A stretch of 25,162 nt of DNA from WVWW01 sp041568335. GTDB taxonomy: Bacteria > Acidobacteriota > Polarisedimenticolia > Polarisedimenticolales > Polarisedimenticolaceae. The DNA lies in NCBI GenBank assembly GCA_041568335.1, contig JBFFZZ010000011.1, positions 1 through 25,162 of the forward strand, given 5' to 3'. Shown piece after piece: positions 15,415-23,479 of the stretch. Position 1 is the first letter of the stretch. Every line of letters begins with the position of its first letter. Below the pieces are notes generated by a model, which worked only from the letters and a program-made list of their open reading frames with translations, did not search any database and was not told the DNA's origin. A program made the position numbers and the translations under genes.

Positions 15415-16635
15415 CTAGCAGAGCAGGTCCTCCTCCGGAACGCCCAGCAGCTCCGCGAACCGGCTGCGGAAGACCGTCGCGCTCAGCTCGGAGTCGTAGG
15501 CCTGCTCGCAGGCGTCGCGGGCAGTCGCACGCCACGGCTCGTCACGGATCATCGAGGCGAGGCTCGACTGGATCGCGGCAGGGTCGAGCGTGGCGCAGAC
15601 GCGGCCGAGCCGGAACCTCTCGAGAAACCGGACCGGAGACGAATAGGACGGCCCGTGGAACAGCACCGGCGTGCGTGCGGCGGCGTAGACGGCCAGCTTC
15701 CCGGGGAACGAGACCTCGACGACCTCGCGACGGCGGCGCGCGAACCAGTAGGGCAGGTAGGCGGCGTGGCAGCTCGACAACCCACGGACCAGATCCTCGG
15801 GGTCCATCCAGGCATGCGAGCGGATGTGCTCCGGATCGGTCGCCGCGAGCCACGAGTGATCGCCGAACAGCTCCAGCAGCACATCCCGCCCCTCGATCTT
15901 CCATCCCGCACGGTCGAGCGCTTCGCGCAACGCCTCGAACTCCTTCTTGGCGTAGAGGCTGCCGGCAAAGCCGAGCCGGAACGGGCCCCCGGGGCTTGGG
16001 TCGGACAACGCCTGCGGTCGCGGCGCGCCGAGGATCATCGTCACCGACCGGGTCCCGTAGAGCCGGCGGTACAGGTCCCGCATGGGGTCCGAGGCGGTAC
16101 CGCAGGCGCCGGCGTGCCGCACCGTCGCGTCGAACTTCTTCATCAGCTTGCGGCGCATGCGACGGCCCAGACCGAACTGCTGCAACTTGTAGCCCGGCGG
16201 GTCCCAGACCGTGGTGATCAAGGGCACCCCGAGCGCCTCGGCGGCCGGTTTGGCGACGCGGATCGTCGTCGGCGAGTGCAGCGGGACCCACAGACGATCG
16301 ATCGTCCCGGCGCGGCCGAACGTGACGATCTTGTCGATCAACGGCGGGATGTCGTGACGCTCGATGTTCCGTTCGCTCAAGTGCCGGAGCCAGGCCCAGC
16401 GTTTGCCGGCTCCCCCGGTTCCGCGATCGTCCGGGGGCGGTTCCACTCGGATCCGCGTCCCGACGAGCTCCGGCACACCGGATTGCGGGCCGTCGGGGTC
16501 GAAGCTGAACACGGAAACGCACTCCCGCGGGAGCAGGCGGCAGGCGGCGCGTAGGTATTCGCGACCGACGTTGCCGCGTCCGGGACTGACCCCGGTGACG
16601 AGCAAGAGCCGAGGCAACCGTTCTTTGGAGCTCAC
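15415..16635 (-). CDS. Glycosyltransferase (GT-B/GT4-like) of a surface-polysaccharide operon
   Basis: The start is GTG 16635, which overlaps the wzt stop as GTGA and gives 406 residues starting VSSKERLPRLLLVTGVSPG; an upstream ATG-like start at 16689 would lie inside wzt. The N-terminal Rossmann-like half has a Gly-rich turn (G-V-S-P-G-R-G-N-V-G) and strands such as R-L-W-V-P-L-H-S-P. The second half opens with F-R-L-G-F-A-G-S-L-Y-A-K-K-E-F-E-A-L and has a late V-S-F-P-G-K-L-A-V-Y-A-A-A-R-T-P-V-L segment, typical of the donor-binding domain of GT4-like enzymes. Donor and acceptor are unknown. No signal peptide or TM segment, so cytoplasmic or membrane-associated. Its place directly after wzm-wzt fits a role in building or finishing the exported glycan. 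Confidence 0.8.
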   Translation of the reverse strand: MSSKERLPRLLLVTGVSPGRGNVGREYLRAACRLLPRECVSVFSFDPDGPQSGVPELVGTRIRVEPPPDDRGTGGAGKRWAWLRHLSERNIERHDIPPLIDKIVTFGRAGTIDRLWVPLHSPTTIRVAKPAAEALGVPLITTVWDPPGYKLQQFGLGRRMRRKLMKKFDATVRHAGACGTASDPMRDLYRRLYGTRSVTMILGAPRPQALSDPSPGGPFRLGFAGSLYAKKEFEALREALDRAGWKIEGRDVLLELFGDHSWLAATDPEHIRSHAWMDPEDLVRGLSSCHAAYLPYWFARRRREVVEVSFPGKLAVYAAARTPVLFHGPSYSSPVRFLERFRLGRVCATLDPAAIQSSLASMIRDEPWRATARDACEQAYDSELSATVFRSRFAELLGVPEEDLLC

Positions 16636-17945
16636 CGGGTTGTCGGCTCGGGTTGTTCCGCGGGCCGGCCGATCGGCCCGCTGCTCCACGGCAGAGCCGG
16701 CCGGACCACACCGGCCATGCGCTTGAGGAAGTCACCACGGACGCTCCCCGCCGTCTCGTGGATCTGAACGGTGACGACCTCGCTCTCCTGGAATCCCCAC
16801 TTGTAGTTGTCGCCCCAGATCCCCGCGCTGACGTGGAGCCGGCCGTCGGGGAACAGGTTGGCCGGCATCTCGCAGCGACTGCGGAAGAGCCCACGCGGGC
16901 GCATCTTGCCGTGCCAGACGGGGTCGTTGTTGCTCAACGTGCTGAGGACGCACTCCCCTTCCTCGTTGTGCAGGATTACCGTGGTGCCGAGCAACGCGGA
17001 GTCGTCGAGGTTCTCGAAATCGATCTCGATGCTGAACGGCTGCTGGCTATCGATATCGGCGCAGACGTCGCCGGCGGCGTTGCGAATGCGCACCGCGAGC
17101 AACCGCGCGACGGAGTTCCCGGGGGCGTTCTCCCGCTTCCAGATCCGTTCCGCGGCGCCGCCCATCGACGTCTGGCTCATGTACTCCTTGACCACGTCGA
17201 TCGTATCGCCCTGCGCCGCGACCTTGCCGTCGCGCAGCAGCACCGCGCTCGAGCACAGCGCCTTGACCGCGGTCATGTTGTGGCTGACGAACAGGACGGT
17301 GCGGCCCTCGCGTCCGACCTCGTCCATCTTGCCCATGCATTTCTTCTGGAAGTCGGCGTCGCCCACCGCGAGCACCTCGTCGACGAGCAGGATCTCCGGT
17401 TCGAGATGCGCCGCGACGGCGAACGCGAGCCGCACGTACATCCCCGACGAGTAGTGCTTGACTGCGGTGTCGATGAACCGCTCGATCTCGGCGAAGGCGA
17501 CGATCCGGTCGAACTTGCGCTCGATCTCGGTCTTGCGCATGCCCAGGATCGCCCCGTTGAGGAAGACGTTCTCGCGCCCGGTCAGCTCCGGGTGAAACCC
17601 GGTCCCGACCTCGAGCAACGACCCGACCCGCCCGCGCAGCTCGACACGGCCGCGTGTGGGCTTGGTGATCCGCGAGAGGACCTTGAGCAATGTGGTCTTG
17701 CCGGCGCCGTTCGGTCCGATGATCGCGACGGGCTCCCCGGCGCGGATCTCGAGATCGACGCCGTCGAGCGCCCATAAGGTGTCCTCGCCTTCCCCACGCC
17801 GTGCCTGCCGGATCGTTTGCAGCCGCTTGAACGGCGCTTGAACCAGGCCAGTCAGCGCCTCTCGGAAGGTCTTGTACGAGGCGGCCCGCGTCCCGATGCG
17901 GTAGCGCTTGGCCAGATCCTCGATCTTGATCGCCGCCTCGCTCAC
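16632..17945 (-). CDS. wzt: ABC transporter ATP-binding protein with Wzt-type C-terminal glycan-binding domain
   Basis: The start is GTG 17945, one base after the permease stop, giving 437 residues (VSEAAIKIEDLAKRYRIGTR). Longer upstream frames lie inside the permease gene. The ATPase domain at about 5-250 has Walker A GPNGAGKT at 77-84, the VGSLLEVGTGFHPELTGREN stretch typical of polysaccharide/teichoic-acid exporters, signature YSSGM at 165-169, Walker B ILLVDE at 185-190 and switch His222. Residues about 255-410 form a beta-sandwich (I-E-I-D-F-E-N-L and a W-G-D-N-Y-K-W-G-F-Q turn) like the O-antigen-binding C-terminal domain of Wzt, which reads the glycan end cap. With the permease it should export an undecaprenyl-linked polysaccharide across the inner membrane. 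Confidence 0.92.
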   Translation of the reverse strand: MSEAAIKIEDLAKRYRIGTRAASYKTFREALTGLVQAPFKRLQTIRQARRGEGEDTLWALDGVDLEIRAGEPVAIIGPNGAGKTTLLKVLSRITKPTRGRVELRGRVGSLLEVGTGFHPELTGRENVFLNGAILGMRKTEIERKFDRIVAFAEIERFIDTAVKHYSSGMYVRLAFAVAAHLEPEILLVDEVLAVGDADFQKKCMGKMDEVGREGRTVLFVSHNMTAVKALCSSAVLLRDGKVAAQGDTIDVVKEYMSQTSMGGAAERIWKRENAPGNSVARLLAVRIRNAAGDVCADIDSQQPFSIEIDFENLDDSALLGTTVILHNEEGECVLSTLSNNDPVWHGKMRPRGLFRSRCEMPANLFPDGRLHVSAGIWGDNYKWGFQESEVVTVQIHETAGSVRGDFLKRMAGVVRPALPWSSGPIGRPAEQPEPTTR

Positions 17946-17946
17946 G

Positions 17947-18804
17947 TCATACCACGTCGGCGAACGTGTCTTCGACACGCCAGAAGTACAAGGCCCCGGA
18001 GACCAGCAACACCAGGGCCGAGACGGTGCTGGCGAGGAGGATCGGTCCCGGCGCGTTGCCGCCGAACAGGGTCCAGCGGAACCCCTCGACGACACCGGCC
18101 ATCGGGTTGAGCCCGTACAGCCAACCGGGAAGCCCGGCGCCTTCCAACCGCGGGACCACGGTGGCCGCGGGGTAGATCACGGGCGTCACGAAGAGCCAGA
18201 GCTGGACGACGAACGGAACGACGTAGCGGATGTCCCGGTACTCGACGTTCAGCGCGGCGAACCACAAACCGACGCCGAGTGCCGTGACGAAGGCGAGCAA
18301 CGCGAACAGCGGGAGGAACAAGATCGTCGCCGTCGGCCAGACCCCGTAATACGCCATCATCAGGATCAGCACGGTGAAGGCCAGCGCGAAATCGACCGCC
18401 CCGGAGAGGATCGACGACATCGGCACGACGACACGCGGGAAGTAGACCTTGCGAACCAGATGGGCCGACCCGACGAGCGAGCTGGAGGATTGCGCAAGGC
18501 CCTGGGCAAAGAACGTCCAGGGAAGCAATCCCGCGTAGGAGAACAGCGGGTACGGGATATCCCCCGAGCCGACACCGGCCATACGGTTGAAGAAGACGGT
18601 GAAGACGACCATCATCATGAACGGCTGGAGGATCGCCCAGGCGGCGCCGAGGACGGACTGCTTGTAGCGCACCTTGATGTCGCGCCAGACGAGGAAATAG
18701 AGCAGCTCGTGGTACTCCACGAGCTCGCGCAGGCCCAACGTGATCCAGTCGCGCCCAGGTGTCAGGATGCGAACCTGGGGACCGGTTGTGCTCGCTTTGT
18801 GCAC
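17947..18804 (-). CDS. wzm: ABC-2 type polysaccharide export permease (Wzm-like)
   Basis: A polytopic membrane protein with about six hydrophobic helices. The family block L-R-E-L-V-E-Y-H-E-L-L-Y-F-L-V-W-R-D-I-K-V-R-Y-K-Q-S-V-L-G-A-A-W-A is near the N-terminus, and the C-terminal half carries NVEYRDIRYVVPFVVQLWLF, V-I-Y-P and L-N-P-M-A-G-V-V-E-G. I chose GTG 18804 (285 residues) because this gives the usual 20-25-residue lead before the first block and the bases above it are A/T-rich and noncoding-looking. GTG 18864 would add 20 residues but abuts a T-run with no ribosome site. The stop lies one base from the wzt start, so the two are translated together. It forms the inner-membrane channel of the exporter. 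Confidence 0.88.
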   Translation of the reverse strand: MHKASTTGPQVRILTPGRDWITLGLRELVEYHELLYFLVWRDIKVRYKQSVLGAAWAILQPFMMMVVFTVFFNRMAGVGSGDIPYPLFSYAGLLPWTFFAQGLAQSSSSLVGSAHLVRKVYFPRVVVPMSSILSGAVDFALAFTVLILMMAYYGVWPTATILFLPLFALLAFVTALGVGLWFAALNVEYRDIRYVVPFVVQLWLFVTPVIYPAATVVPRLEGAGLPGWLYGLNPMAGVVEGFRWTLFGGNAPGPILLASTVSALVLLVSGALYFWRVEDTFADVV

Positions 18805-18864
18805 GTCGCGAATCTGGTCCCGGCCCAAAAAGAGGTCAACCTTTTTGAGGCTTCCGGCTGCCAC

Positions 18865-18900
18865 AAAAAAGTGGCTTGCGGGAACCGGGCCGGCGCAAGG
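18865..18900 (-). terminator. Possible intrinsic terminator after aat
   Basis: Immediately after the aat stop, the minus strand has CTTGCG (18894-18899) and CGCAAG (18875-18880) as a 6-bp stem with a 13-nt G+C-rich loop. Four bases later come six T residues (18865-18870). The stem is short and the gap to the T-run is not ideal, so this is a moderate-confidence call. It would separate clpS-clpA-aat from the polysaccharide operon. Confidence 0.45.
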
Positions 18901-19596
18901 CTACCACGCCCGATCCTCGTCGAACGACCAGCCGCCCCGCCGGGTCGGGCGCTCGAGCGCCCGCCCGAGCGCCCGAACGTACTTCGCCCGCGACCAGGCC
19001 AACGCACCGAAACGCTTCAGGTGCTCGGTGTAGACCTGGCAATCGATCAGCGTGATGCCCCAAGCCTCGAGCTGCGGGACGAGGCTCGCAAACGCGACCT
19101 TGGAGGCGCCGGACTCGGCGGAGAACATCGACTCGCCGAAGAACGCCCCACCGAGAGACACGCCGTAGAGACCGCCGACCAACGCGTCCCGGTCCCACGC
19201 CTCCACCGAGTGGGCCAGCCCCTCACGGTGCAACCTCGTGTACGCGTCGCACATGTCCGGCGTGATCCAGGTCGCCTTGTATCCGGGTCGCTCGATGTCC
19301 CGGCACCGCTCGATGACCCGCTCGAACGCCGTGTCCATCGTCAACCGGTAGGGCCGCGATCGCAGCCGCCGGGCCAACCGGCGGGAGACATGGAACGAAT
19401 CGGGCGTGATCACGTAGCGCGGGTCGGGCGAGTGCCAGAGGATCGGCTGCCCCTCCTCGTACCACGGGAACAGCCCGCTGGAGTAGGCCAGCACCAACCG
19501 CTCCGTCGAGAGGTCGCCACCGACGGCGACGAGTCCCTCCTCGGCGCCCTCGACGGGTGGAAAGACGAGGTCGTCGCCGAGGACATAGACCGGCAT
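18901..19596 (-). CDS. aat: Leucyl/phenylalanyl-tRNA--protein transferase
   Basis: Start ATG 19596 shares its last base with the clpA stop (TGATG), giving 231 residues. The family blocks are complete: GLVAVGGDLSTERLVLAYSS, GLFPWYEEGQPILWHSPDPR, HVSRRLARRLR, ATWITPDMCDAYTRLHREGL, AHSVEAWDRDALVGGLYGVS, GGAFFGESMFS and LIDCQVYTEHLKRFGA. The enzyme moves Leu or Phe from charged tRNA to proteins with N-terminal Lys or Arg, making them ClpS/ClpAP substrates. It is cytoplasmic. Being translationally coupled to clpA and two genes from clpS, it is part of a one-operon Leu/N-degron pathway. The length agrees with bacterial Aat enzymes. Confidence 0.97.
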   Translation of the reverse strand: MPVYVLGDDLVFPPVEGAEEGLVAVGGDLSTERLVLAYSSGLFPWYEEGQPILWHSPDPRYVITPDSFHVSRRLARRLRSRPYRLTMDTAFERVIERCRDIERPGYKATWITPDMCDAYTRLHREGLAHSVEAWDRDALVGGLYGVSLGGAFFGESMFSAESGASKVAFASLVPQLEAWGITLIDCQVYTEHLKRFGALAWSRAKYVRALGRALERPTRRGGWSFDEDRAW

Positions 19597-21890
19597 CAGT
19601 CCACGTCGGCGGGTGCCCGGGGGTGATCCTGCGGCGGCGTCTGCGCGTCGACCTTGAAGTCGAGCCGGTCGCCGGCCAGCCCGATCGTCACCGTCCCGCC
19701 GGTTTCGAGCTCGCCGAACAGGATCTCGTCGGTCAAGCGGTCGCGGACCTCGGCCTGGATCAGTCGCGCGAGCGGGCGGGCGCCGTACGTTTCGTCGTAG
19801 CCACGCTCGGCGAGCCAGCGACGCGCCGCCGGCTCCAGGACGAACGCCACCTGGCGCTCGCGGAGCTGGGCTTCGAGCTCGAGGATGAACTTGTCGACGA
19901 TCGTCTCCATCACGTCCGGTGTCAGCGGATCGAAGGGAACGATCGCGTCGAGACGATTGCGGAATTCGGGGCTGAACACCTTCTCGATCGCGATCATCGC
20001 GCGCGACCGCGCATCCTTGGCGCCCTTGCCGCCGAACCCGATTCCACGGGCCGACAGCTCCCTGGATCCCGCGTTGGAGGTCATGATCAGCACCGTCTGC
20101 CGGAAGTCGGCCCGGCGTCCCGTGTTGTCGGTCAGCGTGGCGTGATCCATCACCTGCAACAGGATGTTGAACAGGTCGACGTGCGCCTTTTCCATCTCGT
20201 CGAGCAGCACGACGCTGTAGGGGTGCGAACGCACCGCGTCGACGAGCAGACCGCCCTGCTCGAATCCGACATAACCGGGCGGGGCGCCGATCAACCGCGC
20301 GACCGCGTGCTTTTCCTGGTACTCGCTCATGTCGAAGCGGTGGAACTCGTTGCCCAGGTGGCGCGCGAGCTGTTTCGCCAGCTCGGTCTTGCCCACACCG
20401 GTCGGGCCGGTGAACAGGAAGCACCCCGCCGGGTGCTCGGGGTGGCCGAGACCCGCGCGGGCGCGACGGATCGCCCTGGAGACCTGATCGACCGCATCCC
20501 CCTGCCCAAAGACGACCCGCTTGAGCGATTCCGCCAGCGTGCGCAGTCGCTCCTTGTCCGATACCGTCGCCTGCTTTTCCGGGATCCGCGCCATGCGCGC
20601 GATGACCCGTTCGACGTCCGTGTCCTCGACGGTCCGTTGATCGGTCCCCTGGTCGCGCAGCCGCACCATCGCGCCGGCCTCGTCGATCACGTCGACGGCG
20701 GAATCCGGCAGTTTGTAATCACGGAGGTGGCGCTGGGCCAGGCGCACCGCGGTGAGCAACGCACCTTCGGTGTAGATCGCGTCATGGTGTGCCTCGTAAC
20801 GCTGCTTGAGCCCATCGAGGATCTTGACGGTCTCCTCGACGCTCGGCTCGTCGACGATGATCTTCTGCAGGCGGCGATGGAGGGCCCGGTCCTTTTCGAG
20901 CTGCTTGAACTCGTCGAACGTGGTCGAGCCGATGAGGCGGATGCGACCGCCGGCCAACACGGGCTTGATCATGTTGGCCAGGTCCATCGTGCCGCCGCTC
21001 GTCGCACCGGCGCCGACCATCGTGTGCAGCTCGTCGATGAACAGGATCGGCTTGGCTTTCTTTTCGAGCGCGTCGATCAACGCCTTGAAGCGCTCCTCGA
21101 AGTCCCCGCGATAGCGCGTCCCGGCGAGCAAGGCGCCGGAGTCCAGCGTGTAGATCTCGGCGCCCTTCAGCAGATCGGGCAGATCGGACCCGGTCAGTCG
21201 CTGGGCCAGCCCTTCGACCAACGCGGTCTTCCCGACACCCGCATCGCCGACGAACACCGGGTTGTTCTTGCGCCGCCGGCAAAGCACCTCGAGCGTTCGC
21301 AGCATCTCGGTTTCACGGCCGACGAGCGGGTCGAGCTCACCGGACTTGGCCTGATCGGTGAGGCAGATGGCATAGGCCGTCAGCGGATCAACGGCGGAAA
21401 ATCCTCCACCCTCCGGACCGGCCTCCGAAGCGAGCTCCGGCTCACCCGCGGCACGGGGGACCTTCGAGATCCCATGCGAGATGTAGTTGAGCACGTCCAA
21501 CCGTGTGACCCCCTGGGCGGCGAGCAGCTTCGCGGCGCGGCTCTTCGTCTCCTGGAGCAGCGCGGCCAGCGCGTCGCCGACTTCGGCCTCCCCGCGACCG
21601 GAGCTCTGGACGTGCAGCGCCGTCGTCTGCAGCGCCCGCTGGAACGCCATCGTCTGCGTCGGCTCGACCTCGTTGTTGTCGGGCAGCGTCTCGACCTCTT
21701 CCGCCAGGTGCTGTTTGAGCAGGTCGACCAGCGCCGGAACGTCGGCGCCACAGGCGCGCAGGATCTCCTCACCCTGCGCGTCGTGGGCGATCGCGAACAG
21801 CAGGTGCTCGAGGGTCAGGAACGCGTGCCGCCGCGTATCGGCCTCGCGATACGCCACGTGAAGGACCATTTCCAAGTTCGAGCTGAACAT
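19596..21890 (-). CDS. clpA: ATP-dependent Clp protease ATP-binding subunit ClpA
   Basis: The start is ATG 21890 (MFSSNLEMVLHVAYREADTR), 7 nt after the clpS stop with GAGGAAG overlapping the end of clpS; 764 residues, typical of ClpA. The N-domain (about 1-145) has R-H-A-F-L-T-L-E-H-L-L-F, the ClpS docking fold. AAA module 1 has Walker A GDAGVGKT near 220 and the FIDELHT Walker B. Module 2 has GPTGVGKTELAK near 497, VVLLDEMEKA and the sensor T-S-N-A-G. The tripeptide Ile-Gly-Phe in SARGIGFGGKG is the ClpP-binding loop, so it should work with ClpP, which is not in the window. There is no long ClpB-type middle coiled coil. It unfolds N-degron substrates handed over by ClpS. Confidence 0.96.
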   Translation of the reverse strand: MFSSNLEMVLHVAYREADTRRHAFLTLEHLLFAIAHDAQGEEILRACGADVPALVDLLKQHLAEEVETLPDNNEVEPTQTMAFQRALQTTALHVQSSGRGEAEVGDALAALLQETKSRAAKLLAAQGVTRLDVLNYISHGISKVPRAAGEPELASEAGPEGGGFSAVDPLTAYAICLTDQAKSGELDPLVGRETEMLRTLEVLCRRRKNNPVFVGDAGVGKTALVEGLAQRLTGSDLPDLLKGAEIYTLDSGALLAGTRYRGDFEERFKALIDALEKKAKPILFIDELHTMVGAGATSGGTMDLANMIKPVLAGGRIRLIGSTTFDEFKQLEKDRALHRRLQKIIVDEPSVEETVKILDGLKQRYEAHHDAIYTEGALLTAVRLAQRHLRDYKLPDSAVDVIDEAGAMVRLRDQGTDQRTVEDTDVERVIARMARIPEKQATVSDKERLRTLAESLKRVVFGQGDAVDQVSRAIRRARAGLGHPEHPAGCFLFTGPTGVGKTELAKQLARHLGNEFHRFDMSEYQEKHAVARLIGAPPGYVGFEQGGLLVDAVRSHPYSVVLLDEMEKAHVDLFNILLQVMDHATLTDNTGRRADFRQTVLIMTSNAGSRELSARGIGFGGKGAKDARSRAMIAIEKVFSPEFRNRLDAIVPFDPLTPDVMETIVDKFILELEAQLRERQVAFVLEPAARRWLAERGYDETYGARPLARLIQAEVRDRLTDEILFGELETGGTVTIGLAGDRLDFKVDAQTPPQDHPRAPADVD

Positions 21891-21897
21891 CGCTTTC

Positions 21898-22212
21898 CTA
21901 TTCTTCCTCGAGGCTCGCCCGCAGGGGGTACCCCGCTTCCCGCGCCAGGTCGCGGACCTCGGCAACCTTGGTCTCGGCCACCTCGTGAGTATAGATACCC
22001 GCGACGCCGACGCCTGTTCGATGCACGAGCATCATGATCCGGTACGCCTCCGCGGGGCTTTTGCCGAAGATCGACTCGAGGATGTCCGTGACGAACTCCA
22101 TCGAGGTGTAGTCGTCGTTGTGCAGGAGCACCTTGTAGAGCTCCGGACGCTTGGTCAGGTCACGGGTCTTTTCGAGGACCCCGCCCTCATGCTTGGTTCC
22201 GCGGTCGGCCAT
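21898..22212 (-). CDS. clpS: ATP-dependent Clp protease adaptor protein ClpS
   Basis: A 104-residue adaptor with an unstructured N-terminus (about 1-24) and the ClpS core. The N-degron-binding residues are all present: N32-D33-D34-Y35-T36, Met38 at the gatekeeper position and His64 in M-L-V-H-R-T-G. The segment THEVAETKVAEV near 75-86 is also highly conserved. It delivers proteins with N-terminal Leu, Phe, Tyr or Trp to ClpA. It is the first gene of the clpS-clpA-aat operon. There is no clear Shine-Dalgarno before ATG 22212; a -10-like TATATT lies only 7 nt upstream, so the message may be leaderless. Confidence 0.97.
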   Translation of the reverse strand: MADRGTKHEGGVLEKTRDLTKRPELYKVLLHNDDYTSMEFVTDILESIFGKSPAEAYRIMMLVHRTGVGVAGIYTHEVAETKVAEVRDLAREAGYPLRASLEEE

Positions 22213-22219
22213 CGAACCT

Positions 22220-22225
22220 AATATA
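22220..22225 (-). promoter_or_regulatory. Possible -10 element (TATATT) for the clpS operon
   Basis: TATATT on the minus strand matches the sigma-70 -10 consensus at five of six positions and stands out in this G+C-rich sequence. It ends 7 nt before the clpS ATG, so transcription would begin at or next to the start codon. Only a poor -35 match (TTGTCT, 19-nt spacing) is visible. Confidence 0.35.
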
Positions 22226-22253
22226 GGGCAGACGCGGCGGCGGGAGACAAACC

Positions 22254-22282
22254 CGGGCGGCCGGGGAAGACCCGACCGCCCG
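22254..22282 (-). terminator. Nested G+C-rich hairpin after the LolA/DUF1579-like gene
   Basis: CGGGCGG (22254-22260) pairs with CCGCCCG (22276-22282). Inside it, after one mismatch, CGGG pairs with CCCG around a 5-nt loop, making a strong 7+4 bp hairpin. It starts 5 nt after the stop at 22288. On the minus strand it is followed only by GGTTTGT, a weak T-tract, so termination may be partial. It separates this gene from clpS. Confidence 0.55.
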
Positions 22283-22287
22283 TCTCG

Positions 22288-23469
22288 TCAGGGTTTGCGC
22301 GTGTAGACCTCGGTCGCAGCCACCCACCAGTTCTCGCCGCCGTCGATCGACGCCTCGCGCTCGATCTTGAAGCTGTCCGGCGTGATCTCGGAGACGTGGA
22401 ACCGGGCGTGGACGGTCAAATCGGCGATCTTGAACGACGTGTCGGTCTCGACGTTGCTCAGCGTCAGTTTGCCCGCGTCGTCGAAGGTCCCCTGCTGGAT
22501 GTCCATGTAGCCGCTACCCGATGTGAACTCCGTCAACCGGTATGCGTCGCGGAACGTGTCGTAGGACAGCGACCACATGATCTCCTGGCCATCTTCGGTG
22601 GTGTAGTGGGACTCGATCACCCGGCCGTCCATCACCGAGCCGATCTCGATCTCGAGCTCGCTCTCGTTGAGCGGGCCGCCGGGGCGGCTGCGCTGCGCGA
22701 CGGCGACCTTCCAGCTGCCGACCATGTTGAGCAGGTCGGCCATACCCTCGGGCGCCGGCATGGAGAAGATCCCGGGATCGATGTCGGCGTTGACCTCGAC
22801 CTTGGCCACGTTCATCACGCGATCGCGCGTGTACCACTGCGTCTCGACGAGGTACGGGATCTTGACGCCCTGGAGCTCTCGGAAATCGTCGAAAAACGTG
22901 CGTTGCGGCAGCGGGCGACCGAAGTCGGAGCCGGGCGCCGTCCGCGCGTACTCGAGGTAGGTCTCCGGATCGAGGTACCAGGTCTCCTCGGCGCCGTCGG
23001 GGCGCGTGAGCTTGATCCCCAGGGCCGGCACGCCCTCGTACTCGGTCTCGCCCAGATACTCCGCTTTCATCCCGAGTTCTTCGTAGTTCCACAACGGGTT
23101 GATGAAGTGGGCGTCGCCCTTGGCGACTTCCGAGTCGATCCCGGTCATCCGCTGCGCGCCTTCCTTGAACCAATGGTTGTCCCACCAGGTCACCGCGCCG
23201 TCGTAACCGATGGTCACGACGCGCCCGTTCATCTTGGTGTCCAGCAGATAATTGCTGTCGCGGGCACGGGTCAGCGTGAACGGCTCGACCTTGCTGAAAG
23301 CGGTGTAGTCGCCGGTGATGCGGAGGGTCGAGATCTTGTCCCAGTTCTCGCGGCCGCCGCGGGCTTCGATGTGCTTTTCGATGACCTCTTCGAGGGTCGC
23401 GGCGCCGAGTGGCGCGACGACCGTCAGGCTCAGCAGTAGCGCTGTGATTGAACGACGGGTCAAACGCAT
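22288..23469 (-). CDS. Exported LolA-like protein with a DUF1579-like C-terminal domain
   Basis: A 393-residue protein with a Sec signal peptide ending near A-A at 24-25. The N-terminal half (about 25-240) has the LolA-like pattern ATLEEVIEKHIEARGG...I-S-T-L-R-I-T-G-D-Y, then paired strands such as R-V-V-T-I-G-Y-D-G-A-V-T-W-W-D and G-V-P-A-L-G-I-K-L-T-R. The C-terminal half (about 245-393) has G-S-W-K-V-A-V, E-S-E-L-E-I-E-I-G-S-V-M-D-G-R, a S-Y-D-T-F-R-D-A-Y-R-L-T-E-F core and a D-x-Q-Q-G-T-F-D-D-A-G-K turn, like DUF1579-type beta-barrels that may bind hydrophobic ligands. AAGGAGG overlaps the stop of the upstream PQQ-propeller gene, so they are co-translated. Exact role unknown; envelope lipid or lipoprotein handling is a guess from fold. 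Confidence 0.78.
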   Translation of the reverse strand: MRLTRRSITALLLSLTVVAPLGAATLEEVIEKHIEARGGRENWDKISTLRITGDYTAFSKVEPFTLTRARDSNYLLDTKMNGRVVTIGYDGAVTWWDNHWFKEGAQRMTGIDSEVAKGDAHFINPLWNYEELGMKAEYLGETEYEGVPALGIKLTRPDGAEETWYLDPETYLEYARTAPGSDFGRPLPQRTFFDDFRELQGVKIPYLVETQWYTRDRVMNVAKVEVNADIDPGIFSMPAPEGMADLLNMVGSWKVAVAQRSRPGGPLNESELEIEIGSVMDGRVIESHYTTEDGQEIMWSLSYDTFRDAYRLTEFTSGSGYMDIQQGTFDDAGKLTLSNVETDTSFKIADLTVHARFHVSEITPDSFKIEREASIDGGENWWVAATEVYTRKP

Positions 23470-23479
23470 CGCTTCCTCC

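Noticed and set aside
14095..16554. 819-codon plus-strand frame opposite the PLP enzyme and glycosyltransferase
   Set aside because: It is an antisense shadow: the minus-strand frames carry complete family motifs and ribosome-site/overlap logic, while this frame has none.
18811..18839. TTGACC ... CAGATT promoter-like pair upstream of wzm
   Set aside because: The -35 is good and spacing is 17 nt, but the -10 matches only three of six positions, so I did not call it a promoter.
19557..22037. 826-codon plus-strand frame opposite clpA
   Set aside because: Antisense shadow of clpA, rich in Arg, Gln and Asp with no recognisable domain.
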